Assembly (NCBI RefSeq): GCF_025766255.1
Contig: NW_026516784.1
Span: 62,001-126,000, forward strand
Reading direction: 5' to 3'
Origin: Zychaea mexicana
Taxonomy: Eukaryota > Mucoromycota > Mucoromycetes > Mucorales > Lichtheimiaceae
DNA: 64,000 nucleotides
Part shown: positions 46,816-57,900 of the stretch, one piece after another
How positions within the stretch are numbered: the stretch's first letter is position 1
How the letters are laid out: every line of letters starts with the position of its first letter
The notes under the pieces: generated by a model
What the model saw: only the letters and a program-made list of their open reading frames with translations
Databases searched by the model: none
What the model was told of the DNA's origin: nothing
Translations under genes and position numbers: made by a program

Positions 46816-47928
46816 CTATTGTAATCGGCAAACATTGGACGTCACGGATGACCAAGCACCCATGATACTGCCCACAATAAAGTCGTTCTTTTCCTCCTCA
46901 GTCTGATGTGTCAAGATCTGTCGTAGCCAGGTGCAGTTAAACCGTCGCTGATCGTTACGTGCCTCACACCGAACAACCGAGTTGTACAGTTCTCTGATCT
47001 GTCGCTGACCATAGGTGCTCATGCGCACATTCTGTGTTGTGGCAAAAATTATGTTGGGCACGAATGTCTTGGGCGATAGCTTGAAAATGCGAGAGATCTC
47101 GGCCACAAAACCGTCTAATAATAACCATCATGATGGACACATTATCAGTCGCCTTTACATCTTCCACCATCCTTCCCTGGTCTAATATCGATAGTTCTTC
47201 AGTCATTTGCAGTTACCTGTTGGATCTAAAACCGCCTCAATGGCATCATCCAGCTCGTCTCGCACCTCTTCGTCAACATGCGTGAAGACTACTACCACAA
47301 AGTTCCAGAAATCCTTGCCTAGCAGTTGCTGGAACAAGCTAAGCATGTCTTGGGTATATGCGTCCAATCTAGTTTTTCCTTAAAACTTAGTTAACAATAC
47401 GTGGCTCAACCTTCTGACAAAAGCTTCCACGAAACGAAAGTGAACAAATCACTTACCGGATGTCCTTGATATCAAATACTAAAAAGAATGAGCTGACGCC
47501 AAATGCAAGGCTTTTGAAATACCGGACCATTTCCTGTACATTTTGTCGATCTCGTGCAGAAGTATCACAGAGACCAGGGGTATCAATCATATGGACGTAT
47601 TTGGTTACCGGCGCGTATTGCCAAGGTCTCACTACGCTATCGATCTCCATGGTAGTTGCCTAGTGATGAACAATACATCTGTGTTATGGGTCCTGTAGGC
47701 TGCTCTTTTCGTTGGCACGCACACTAAGTGAGCGAGGATCCTTTGTCATCATATACCGCTGCTTACATAAGCTTCACCTGTGCGAAAGATACGCTCGCCT
47801 GCCATGGCGTTCAGTAAGCTGGACTTTCCCGTACCAACAGCACCAATGGCGCTGACTACATGGGTTCGTGGATCTTGAAGATGAGCATCCCGATTAGCTT
47901 CGTTCAAAACTGCGTTCGAATACGTCAT
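46816..47928 (-). CDS. AIG1/GIMAP-type GTPase
   Basis: A septin-related TRAFAC-class GTPase of the AIG1 family, known from plant and animal immunity and found patchily in fungi. Four exons on the minus strand (47928-47767, 47659-47457, 47368-47217, 47114-46816) sum to 816 nt, or 271 aa. The P-loop is AIGAVGTGKSSLLNAMAGE, the G3 motif is MIDTPGLCDT, and a G4-like motif lies in FTHVDEE. The AIG1 conserved box (FFLVFDIKDIRLDAYTQDML) sits between G3 and G4. There is no transmembrane tail. The gene lies 132 bp downstream of the start of the SPX transporter on the same strand. The role in this fungus is unknown. Toc34-like or septin-like proteins are less likely given the conserved box. Confidence 0.87.
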
Positions 47929-49740
47929 GCTTCTGCCGTTTCCTCCTTTACGTTGTTACTAGATCGGGGGGAACCGTATAGAAGAAATAAAGGAAAAGAT
48001 ACACTCGTCCAGAAAAAAAAAAAAAAACTTAGAAAAAGAAGAGTGGAGGAACAAAAACATGCTGCATGTGAGCGTTGTACAAAAAGGCTTTCTGCTCCGC
48101 CAAATGTACGCCAAGGTTCAAGAGCAAACAATATACGTCAATGGGATGGTTCGTACGACAAGACCAAATCATGTAAGTCTTGAACCAGCCTTAAAATACT
48201 ACATACCAGCAGGAGCGTCTATGTGGCTGACAATAGTGCTAATAATCAGGTTCTCACCTCCGTTAAAATTATGTCTTTATGCATTCTGGTTCGTAAACAT
48301 CTGTTTGGCATCCATATCTGTCACTGCGACTGTATGCAAAGAAACAATAGAAACTCAATATTTTCCAAGCCCAAGCTTGTTATAATACCCCTCCTAAGTA
48401 CCGTGGCTGGTTCCGCGTTATTGGTGCATCAGGCCGTCATCCTGGAACTTCTAGCTTCGTACCCACTGGCGTTTTCTCTTACATTACTCAACCTATCAAT
48501 GACACCCGCACTCTCAAAGGAGTCGCCTAATAAAGAAAAGCAGTGACAATAGCAAATAGCATTGTCTTGTTATTACTTCACGAGATGGCACGGGCTGAAG
48601 CATGTTACACCCAGCTTGGAGTATCAACGCAATACTGTATGTCTGACACGAAAATCTAATTTGGCAGTTATCATCAGTTAGTATAGTAGTGTTAAAAATA
48701 CGCGTTCGCGTTCCAATAACAAGCATAAAATGCATGCGCCACACTATATGAAAGGACTTTGGAGACATTGTTAACTTTAAAAATATTGAAAGCTCATCTG
48801 GAATTCAATAATACCAGTAACTGGATATATATGCACTGACTTTATGGCTTTTGTAGTCTACTTAGTGGCATCTTTTTTGACCGTTGAACCGATACTGCTG
48901 CTACAGAAGGACATTGGGTTGATCATTGTAGCGAATATAGTCCATTCTACGGTAAGGACTAAAATATATATAATAATACGATATGTACCATGCTACTAGC
49001 GTGTCTGGATCGAGAGGCCTATATATTTTTCGTAATTATAATAGTAGTGATACAAACAAAAGAGGGGCGTTTGATCTCCATCTTGGCAAATACTTCCAAC
49101 ACCATCACTCTTTTGTATCAAATTCGGGTTGATTGTAATACAACATGGGAATTGAGTGGTGATCACCATGTACAGCAAACGAAGAAAGAAGTGAATCCAT
49201 GAGCGAAATACATGTACAAGTTTTGGGTCAAGTATGGCGCAACACCAACAGAAACCTTAGCAACAGCTTACAAAGTCATGAGAACGGAACTCCTCCAGCA
49301 AGAATGCTCACTTGTGATTGTTGACAACATAGACAAATGAGGAAAAGAAGAATATACTTTCCTAATAAACAATAGATGCTGATCTTTTCAGGTGTTTTAA
49401 GTAGAAAGTTTATTTTTCTATTTGGGCTCAGCAGCAAATCGTCAAGCGATCACTTAATGATAGTACGCGTATGCTTATGAGATTTTAATGATATGCATGA
49501 GATTTGCAAAAAGTTGCTCAACATATATTACGATGGCGATGGTGCTGCAGACTACGATGCTGTACAAAGTTTCATCTACTGATGAAGACACAGTAGCAGC
49601 TTCAGCACAGACAGTGACGCTATGTACACTTTAGAAGATCAGTCTGAGGCATCACTGTTTGACATGATGATCGACAACATTGTTGATCTTTGTAGGGCGT
49701 AAAACCTTAATAGATATGCACTATTAACTAGTAATATCAT
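47929..49740. other. Intergenic with gene-like fragments
   Basis: No intact gene is seen. Plus-strand fragments look protein-like: about 48057-48183 (HAACERCTKRL, then DGSYDKTKSCKS), 48372-48530 (KYRGWFRVIGASGRHPG), 49204-49340 (KYMYKFWVKYGATPTETLA) and 49592-49701. They are separated by stops and not joinable with confidence. They may be relics of one or more decayed genes or transposons. Confidence 0.35.
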
Positions 49741-51059
49741 CACTATCTACATACGAAAATGCACTCTACGAGAAAACACATAAGGTTGACTTTTTTGCTT
49801 TTGTCAAATACTTTGTGCATGGCCCGCCTTCTTACTTCCTTCCGGCAAGGAGGAAGTACAGGTACCGGCAGCAGAGTAGTGCATGATGCACGAATAGAAG
49901 AGAGAAAGCACAAAATGTTAGGGGTCGACACAATATAGAAGAACAAGTCCTTTTAACTTCTTACTCTTCCCCTATCCATCAAAAAGTACAAGGCAGCAGG
50001 CGCTTGGTTGTTTTTAAATGCCTTGAGTATACTCCTAAATTTTTATTTCAATTTGCATCTTTCGGTATAACCGAACTTACTTAATAATCTTAAGCATACT
50101 CACACATCACAGCACAGCACAGCACAGCACAGCACACACAGGCATTACAAGCGCACTCTATTTTTATAAACACTTTGTGCATCGTTTCACAGACCGATCA
50201 CTTTGTCCTTCCCTTCTTTTCCGAGGAACATGTGTTGGATTTCGCTGATTTACCATGTGGTGTGATTCTCACAGTCGAAGAATAGAAAAACGGGTGCTGG
50301 TCTTCGTGACACATCCAATTACCCGCTTCTGCTATGTGCTTCCGCATATACTATGCCAATGTACACGCTTGAGTAATGCTAGACATTCTTGTCATCCTCA
50401 GTTGCCCTCATGGATGCCCCATAGTCAACAGTATCATCTCCAACCCCCGGGTCTCCGCTTTTTTCTTCCAACCTCCCGAGCGCTGTCCAATGAGAGGTCG
50501 GCTGCTGCATACCACCCGCACTCTGCATAATCTGTATGCCAATAAAGCGAAAACAAGTATATGATTGTTTACATCCATCAGCAGATGTTGCGAATAGCGG
50601 TGGCGCAGGGCGAGCCAGGCTGTGAGGACGAAGGAGCACAAGAATAAAGAGGACACGTAAACGAAAGAAAAGAAAGAAAGAAAGGATTAGGAAACAGATC
50701 AGCCGTGCCGATAGCACAGCACCAATACCAACATTACCAGCACACACACACACACTGCACACAACAAGAATAGACTTGTTACCCAGGTAGAACAAGGACG
50801 AACAAAGGTTTATAGGGGCCCGACAAAAACCTGTGTATGAGCCGAGTTTGGTAATGCCTGCTGAGTGGAAAGAGTAACCACAAGGAAGCTCCAAGGCTTG
50901 ATTGTGGAAAAACTCCTCTCTCCCACTTCCACTCCCCCCCCCACCATCCCAGCTCCTTTTCAACCGCTTTCTCTTCTTCCCTTTCCCTTGTTTCCTTTTT
51001 CCCACTTTTTCTTCGTTCGCACAACTCGCAGCTGCGACTACCGCTCGCCGCCATTGCTA
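49741..51059. other. Intergenic and 5' leader of the PH-domain gene
   Basis: No gene is seen. An AGCAC/CACAG-type pentamer run lies at 50109-50136, and a C/T-rich leader at 50920-51010. An ATG at 50865 is in frame with the PH gene, but the sequence after it has leader-like composition. Confidence 0.5.
50109..50136. repeat. (CAGCA)n pentanucleotide repeat
   Basis: About five tandem AGCAC units. Confidence 0.85.
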
Positions 51060-53657
51060 ATGCCTCATCATCAACTACGAGATGCGCCCGATCGAGGAGT
51101 TCTAAAAGGCACTGAGGAAGTGCCCGCCACGGCACCCATATTCGAGGGCCACCTTTACTTGCAACATCCAGAAAAGAAGAGCCGGTGGCAGTGGCGTCTG
51201 TTTCGTTTTGATGGCACATCCTTCACTTGTCTGTCGACGCGCAAAATCAAGCTTCCGCCAGACACGCCTGTCGATGCCGTAGCCAGCCAGGACAACTTAT
51301 TGATGTCGTCGCCATCTTCACATCATCAGCTGAACAACAGCAACCTCAACTCGTCGCCCTCGTTCAACACATCGCACACGTCTCCCTTGCTGGCCACGCC
51401 CAAGGACAAAACGCTGCGCTTAGTCTCATTGGCCAGCAGCATGCCTGATCTTCAAAACATCGACAAAGCAACAACAGACGAGCAAATGTTGCTACTACAG
51501 CAGCAGCAGCAGCAGCAACAGCAACAACAGCAGCAGATCCAACAACAGCAACAAACCGTCGTCATGGCCAGCTACTACCAGTTACCCAAATGGACAGTCG
51601 ACATATCCAACATTTCCGCTATTTCCGTACTGAAGCAGCAACCCAAAAAAAGATCCCCCTTTTCTACGTCCACAAGCCCGAAATCAAAATGCTTCTGCGT
51701 GCGCACCTTCGATGGTCAGTGCTATGTCATGAAGGCCCAGAAACACAAAGATCTGGAACGCTGGCTCTTTGTTCTCACGAAAATGTGGAAATTTGCACAA
51801 ACCATACGGAATCAAATTGCAAACCAGCAACAGCAACAGCAGCAGCAGCAGCAGCCTACCACCTCCTCGTATCGTCCCAGTAGTAAACAAATCTTTGACT
51901 ATCCACCCGAGGCAATGCATCGACCCGTAGTAGACGCAAGCAGTTCTATGACGATGCGGAACCTTGTCCCTCCACCTCCTCCACAGCAGGCAACACCCAG
52001 GCCATCACCGTACGACAGCAGATACAAAGCGCCCATGCTGTCCGTGGAAAAGGTGCAATGGATTGACCAATGGCGGGAGTCCCTCGCTGAGCTAGCAGCA
52101 TACGATACATCACCGCCGCCGATCGAACCCATTCCTGACGACGAAAACATGAGCTCAATCAGCGGACTCACAAGCATAAGCTTGCGTGAGAAATCCACCG
52201 CCGCACGAAAAGCGGCCATTCCACGACGCAAGTCATCCAAACGATCAATACGATCGGTTGCTAGTGCAACCAAACGTGGCAACGATGCAGCCACGACAAA
52301 ATCCAATAGCATTGCACCAGCCGATGCATCGTCAGCCGCCATCCTGCCGCAGGAGCTACCCTTGGCAGACCGACCAAGCACCTCCCTGAAGAAGAAGCGG
52401 TCAGATGAAGTCAAAAACTGGATTTCCAATAATAACAACACCGTTACCGCAGCAGCAAACACTGGAGGAGCGCAAGGTAGCAAAGAAAGAAAAAACGCAG
52501 AAAAGTCTCATTTTGATTTGTCCCTTGCTGACAAAAGTGTAGCACCTGACATTGACTTTTTTCAAGACGCTAGAACTGTTTTGGATGGGGACGGTGACCA
52601 AGCCGTAGTCGACAGATCTGTCCGGTATCACTCGTCGATTCGTGGACGAAACATCCGAGTGGTCGAAGAAGAGAACCAACCAGCAGCAACAGCAGCAGCA
52701 GCAACATCGACATCAATGCAGACACCAAGGAAATCAATAAGCCATCGTGCCTCTACTATCGCCGACGACCAAATACACGGAATCTCACCGCTCCAGACAC
52801 TTGCCAAAGCCGAGAGTGCGCATGCTCTACAGCAGCATATTGACTATTCAAAGCGTAGTAGCAGCCCGGCTCTTTTCTGGCATGTTACAAAATTTGATGA
52901 TGACGAAGACGAAAACATGAGCTTAGCGGATCTGCAACGGTCGCTGCGTAGGATCAGCATGAATGAGCAGCAGTGTCACCCACAGCAGCAGCAGCAACAA
53001 CAACAACAACAACAACACAACCCTTCCCCACAAAGCCGCGCACGGTCACCATCAGCGTCATCCATACTCGATCGGAGAATACCGCCGCTGGATCATCATC
53101 ACAACAACCACCACCACCACCACCACCAGCAACATCATCACAACCACCTCCATCATCACCTTCATCACCCTCATCAGCAGCAGCAGCACCCACCTTGCCC
53201 TCCGCCACACCATTACTATCCGTCCGCGTACATCCCTCCATCTTCCAGTGCTGCCGTTGCTACTGGTGCGGCACCGCCTCCGATTGTCTCCCCCGCTGTT
53301 CCTCCTATGCCTGTCGCTGTCGGAGGCGGGGCACCCTCTTTTATCCATCCTACTGCTCCACCACCTCGTGCCTACTATGCACAACCCGTCATGTCTTCGT
53401 CGGAGTTGACGACCAAATCCATGCATCGTTATCCCGATCCACAATCTGAGCGACATAGCATGGAATACGTCAAAAAGAGGCCTCGTTCATGGATGATTCC
53501 ATCGTCTACATCATCCTCTTCTATCGTGGACAAGCAGAAAAACTATACCATGACCATGAAGAACATGAATGGTTCAACCACCGCTATAGAGCACCCTACA
53601 CGGAGATCTATAGATGTAATGGATACCCAAAGGAGTGGGAGTGGTAGATGGAGCTGA
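51060..53657 (+). CDS. PH-domain protein with long polyQ and polyH tracts
   Basis: An 865-aa single-exon protein. A PH-like domain lies in the N-terminal third: IFEGHLYLQHPEKKSRWQWR and LFRFDGTSFTCLSTRKIKLP start it, WTVDISNISAISVL and KCFCVRTFDGQCYVMKAQ continue it, and KDLERWLFVLTKMWKFA is the C-terminal helix. Between the early strands sits a disordered insert of about 120 residues with a long Gln run. The rest is low in complexity: further Gln runs, Ser/Arg-rich segments (PRRKSSKRSIRSVASATKR) and a His-rich tract near residue 690. Membrane phosphoinositide binding is the likely role of the PH domain. The partners are unknown. The start at 51060 is preferred, because the extra 65 codons from 50865 look untranslated. 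Confidence 0.84.
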   Translation: MPHHQLRDAPDRGVLKGTEEVPATAPIFEGHLYLQHPEKKSRWQWRLFRFDGTSFTCLSTRKIKLPPDTPVDAVASQDNLLMSSPSSHHQLNNSNLNSSPSFNTSHTSPLLATPKDKTLRLVSLASSMPDLQNIDKATTDEQMLLLQQQQQQQQQQQQQIQQQQQTVVMASYYQLPKWTVDISNISAISVLKQQPKKRSPFSTSTSPKSKCFCVRTFDGQCYVMKAQKHKDLERWLFVLTKMWKFAQTIRNQIANQQQQQQQQQQPTTSSYRPSSKQIFDYPPEAMHRPVVDASSSMTMRNLVPPPPPQQATPRPSPYDSRYKAPMLSVEKVQWIDQWRESLAELAAYDTSPPPIEPIPDDENMSSISGLTSISLREKSTAARKAAIPRRKSSKRSIRSVASATKRGNDAATTKSNSIAPADASSAAILPQELPLADRPSTSLKKKRSDEVKNWISNNNNTVTAAANTGGAQGSKERKNAEKSHFDLSLADKSVAPDIDFFQDARTVLDGDGDQAVVDRSVRYHSSIRGRNIRVVEEENQPAATAAAATSTSMQTPRKSISHRASTIADDQIHGISPLQTLAKAESAHALQQHIDYSKRSSSPALFWHVTKFDDDEDENMSLADLQRSLRRISMNEQQCHPQQQQQQQQQQQHNPSPQSRARSPSASSILDRRIPPLDHHHNNHHHHHHQQHHHNHLHHHLHHPHQQQQHPPCPPPHHYYPSAYIPPSSSAAVATGAAPPPIVSPAVPPMPVAVGGGAPSFIHPTAPPPRAYYAQPVMSSSELTTKSMHRYPDPQSERHSMEYVKKRPRSWMIPSSTSSSSIVDKQKNYTMTMKNMNGSTTAIEHPTRRSIDVMDTQRSGSGRWS

Positions 53658-54957
53658 ATCACCCCTTCTTTTAGTTTTAATACATTCCTTTTATACAATC
53701 ATATCCTTTTTTACTACCTTCATCTTATACTGCTTACTAGTCTTACTCTCAAACCCTACATATAATCCTTCTCTTGGTACTACTGTCTTATAAAATTTAC
53801 TACATGTTTTATGAACCACCAACCACCGAACATTACTCTATTGTATAAATTTTGGATAATACTACATCCGCCTTTCTTCGTTAATCAGAAGCTCAAGCTG
53901 CATGCATATGCAGTGATGATCTGTGGAACACAAGGAGCTATCGCTAGCTCGTTTCTGAACAAACAATGGTGAGATGCTCACTGTGTAGCAGGAATCTCTC
54001 AGATACGGTAGTGTTTGTACGCCGGCACTTTTCATGCCACTGCGGTATTACAGAAAAGAGAGGGCACTTTGACTTAGAGATGCAAGTTCATGATAACATT
54101 TCAATACCACGCAGACGGCAATCTTTAATGTCGGTTGCAAAAAGAATTAATAAGATCAGATGACAATCTTATACTAACGATTTTGAGCTTTTGTAAATGC
54201 ATATTAATATACTCCACTGGCTGACACTGTTCCAGAAGTTGCAATGGTGCGTCCGTCGGTTGCTGTTGACTATTACCCATCCATTCTCTCCAATGAACCA
54301 GGCGTTACAAGTGGTCAGACTACTACGACTTGTAGCTATTTCTTCCCGTTGTGCTTTATTCAGATATCAGACCAGAAATCACTTTTGTCTGTCTATAAAA
54401 AGATGCTACGTACACTTTGAGCACTCAAGTGTAGAAGAGTGTCTTTAACGTGTTTGAAATACCCGGTGTTTAGTATCAGCTGGTTACAAATGGAGTCTTG
54501 CTGTACGACAACCACGTCCGTAAAAGCTGGAATTTACGAGATGCTTTCCCCATTAGCTGACCGTTTAATGGTTTGAGGACATGAGTAACAGTGTAAATGA
54601 GACTAATTGCCGTCATATATATGTACCATCACCCACTTTGTTAGTATGTAATGGACTTTTAAGCAACAGTTATCGACATAATAATTTGTCCTAAAACAGA
54701 AAGGGACGATATCAGCGAGAAGGTCACTCGACATGCAAAATCACCAATCCAAGCATGATAGTTAAACCGCAAACTATCGGTTGTCATAGAGTACCAGAAA
54801 GGAAAGTAGCAGACGTCATTCTTAAGCATGGGCAGGAACTACGGGTCTCGATAATGATCCGTTTTCATCTCACTATAAAGATCCCTGGGGGCAAGCCTAC
54901 TTTGTTTTAAGAAGCTACTGATTCGCACTTTTTAATCTCACTTCGTGTTAAAGCCAT
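53658..54957. other. Intergenic, 5' flank or body of the Helitron relic
   Basis: No gene is recognised. A 65-codon frame at 53966-54163 has CSLC and HFSCHCG, which could be a zinc-binding fragment, and a second frame follows at 54197-54448. These may be passengers of the Helitron or chance. Confidence 0.4.
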
Positions 54958-57900
54958 CACAAGACATTGTTCCTACATGCCGTTGTGGCGCGACCGATCA
55001 CCAACGTGTTAGTTTCCATGGATGTCCGTACGCAATGTTCGTCGTAGAATTGGATCTGATTCTGTACGTTATGAAAACATGAAAGTCGTTGAAAGTATGA
55101 GAGCAATTATTTACTTCGTCTTATAAACAGGGTGTCCCTAATATCATTATCCAGAACACGCCCACTCCAGGCCAGGCTGCAGCGACTGAGAGAAATGAAT
55201 CCTTCCAAATCATTATAGAAAATCCAGTAGTGGTTGATAATGAGGCCGACACCTTGCTCACTAGACAAGGTATGCAGTTCTTTACGATTCTTTTTTTGCA
55301 AAAATTTGCAAAGAAAAAATTCGGATCATATGAATCTGATGAGAATACAATTAAGTAGCTGAAGGCAATGATGATGTCGAAACTGCCGCTGCACTCACTG
55401 CTACAGTTCCTGATGATACCTTGCGAGTTTGTTCGACCTGTGGAGCACCGGGTCATCTGCGTTCAACTCATCGCGACTGTCCTTTCAACCGTAACAACTT
55501 TGCATCCGAACACGGTGCTCAGTATCAGGTAGCCTGCACTGTTCCCTTTGTTCCAGAAAATATTTTTGGTCCAAACATCAGCTATGCTCCTGGAGACTCT
55601 TTCCGTCGTCATATTCTACCACGCATGGATACCACATGCTCCTTTTGCCATGCTCGAATGTGGATCGATGAACGAGTGAAGTTATCCTCAGTGTCCAATC
55701 CTCGCTTTGGCCTATGCTGCTCCCATGGACGGATCCGCCTTCCCACTCCACGTGCTCCTCCTGCTCCGCTTCTTGCGCTCTTGACCAACCACGATCCATC
55801 AGATGATGTGAGTGTGGACTTCCATACAAATATCAGAGCGTACAACAATATGTTTGCGTTTGCGTCTATTCGTGCAAACTTTGATCCTGTTTTGGCAAAT
55901 AACACCAATGGCGTCCCAACATTTCGCATCAACGGCACGATGTACCATTGTCTGGGATCGTTACGAGCAGGAGAACAAGCTCAAGCCAACTTTTCCCAAA
56001 TTTACTTTGCGGATACACAGGAGCAACTGGCAAGAAGAGAATCTCTCTTCACTGGCTTGAACCAAGAGACAGTTCAGATGCTCCAGACTGTTATGGAGGA
56101 GAATAATCCTTTCACCCGTACTTTGATGTCTGCTGCTGAGCAACATAGAGATCGGCCAATTGGTACTGTTAGTGTCGTTATACGTGGTGCACGCGAGTTG
56201 GGACGACGTTACGATCAGCAAACGTATCCAGATTGCAGCAATGGTTGTAGGAACCATGGTTGACGGTGTAGCAGCACCACACGATATAGTCATCCATGAT
56301 CGTACTGAGGGTCTTCGCCAAATCAGTTCCCTCCATCCATCCTACATGCCCCTCCACTACGTCCTTATGTTTCCTTTCGGTGACGACGGATGGTATCTTG
56401 GCTTAAGATCCATGGCGACAGATAATGGCACAGCTTCTGTTACTTTGCTGGATTTCTGTGCATATATGCTGATGATACGTGATGGCGAAGAACAGACATT
56501 CCACCACCACTTTGGTCGCTTACTCCAACAATTTGTCGTCGATAATTATGCACGCATTGAAAGTTCTCGGTTGCTTTTCATCACGACTCACCAGGATGAC
56601 TTGCGTTCTGAGCTGTACAGCGGTCTGGACGACGGTGTCGATCCACGTCAGGTTGGCCGTTCAATCATATTACCATCCTCTTTCACTGGCGGCCCACGTT
56701 ATATGAAACAAATGCTGCAAGACGGATTAGCAATTATTCGACAACGAGGAAATCCGACGTTATTCATTACCTTTACATGCAACTCTAATTGACCTGAATT
56801 TACAGCTGAACTTTCTCCTGGACAAAAAGCATACGATCGTCCTGACATTTGCTCGCGTGTTTTCCACATGAAACTTGACGAGTTGCTGCAGCACATCAAA
56901 AGCTCATCTTGCTTTGGAAGAGTAGAGGGCTACATGGCTACCGTCGAATTTCAGAAACGAGGACTTCCCCATGTGCACATTTTGGTCATTTTGAACGAGC
57001 AAGACCGCCCACGAAATACAACGGAGTATGACAGATTTGTTTCTGCTGAGTTGCCGAATCCCGTGACCCAGCCTCCACTCTATTGTACTGTAACTTCGTG
57101 CATGATACACGGTCCGTGTGGAGAGGAGAACAGAGGTGCAGTATGTATGAAGGATGGTCGTTGCTCCCAAGGGTATCCCAAGCCGTGGAATGAAGAGACT
57201 CGCATGAATCGTGATGGGTATCCATTGTATCGGAGAAGAAGAAACAATCGTCACCATATCTTTGCCCGCAGTCGATTTCGTGCTGATAACCGCCATGTTG
57301 TGCCATATAATCCATACCTCAGCCACAAGTACGACGCTCATATTAACGTGGAAATATATACCTCTGCTCGCGCCATCAAGTATCTATGCAAGTACATCAC
57401 GAAAGGATCGGATAGAGCACAGTTAGAGACTGTCCGTACATCAGCTGCTGCAGCTGATGGAACTGAGGTCATTGATGAGGTTGTGCAATACCAAAATGCA
57501 CGTTATATTGGACCATCCGAGGCAGTTTGGAGAACCTTCGAGTACAGAGTGCATATGCACCATCCCACTGTTTCTCGATTGGATTTGCATTTGCCGGATG
57601 AGCAGTTAGTGACATTTCGAGGCGATATGACACCACAGGAGCTCGAGGCTGCACGCAACGCCGCTGCATCGGGGACAAAACTTCTTGCCTTCTTCCGTCT
57701 CAACGACCCACGTTTCCCAGTAGATTATAATCCCACTGCAAGTCAATTCCGATACACACAGATACCTTGCCACTATACGTGGGACACTCGCCGCCATCGA
57801 TGGAGACCTCGCACCAACCCTCCTGTGCAAAACGTCGTATCTCGCATTTTTGCTGCTCCTTTGACAAATATGCCTCTTTACGCTCTTCGTTTTCTCCTTC

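Noticed and set aside
50865..51059. N-terminal extension of the PH-domain protein
   Set aside because: Composition is that of a pyrimidine-rich leader (repeated Pro/Leu/Phe codons from CT tracts). The next in-frame ATG at 51060 precedes the PH region.
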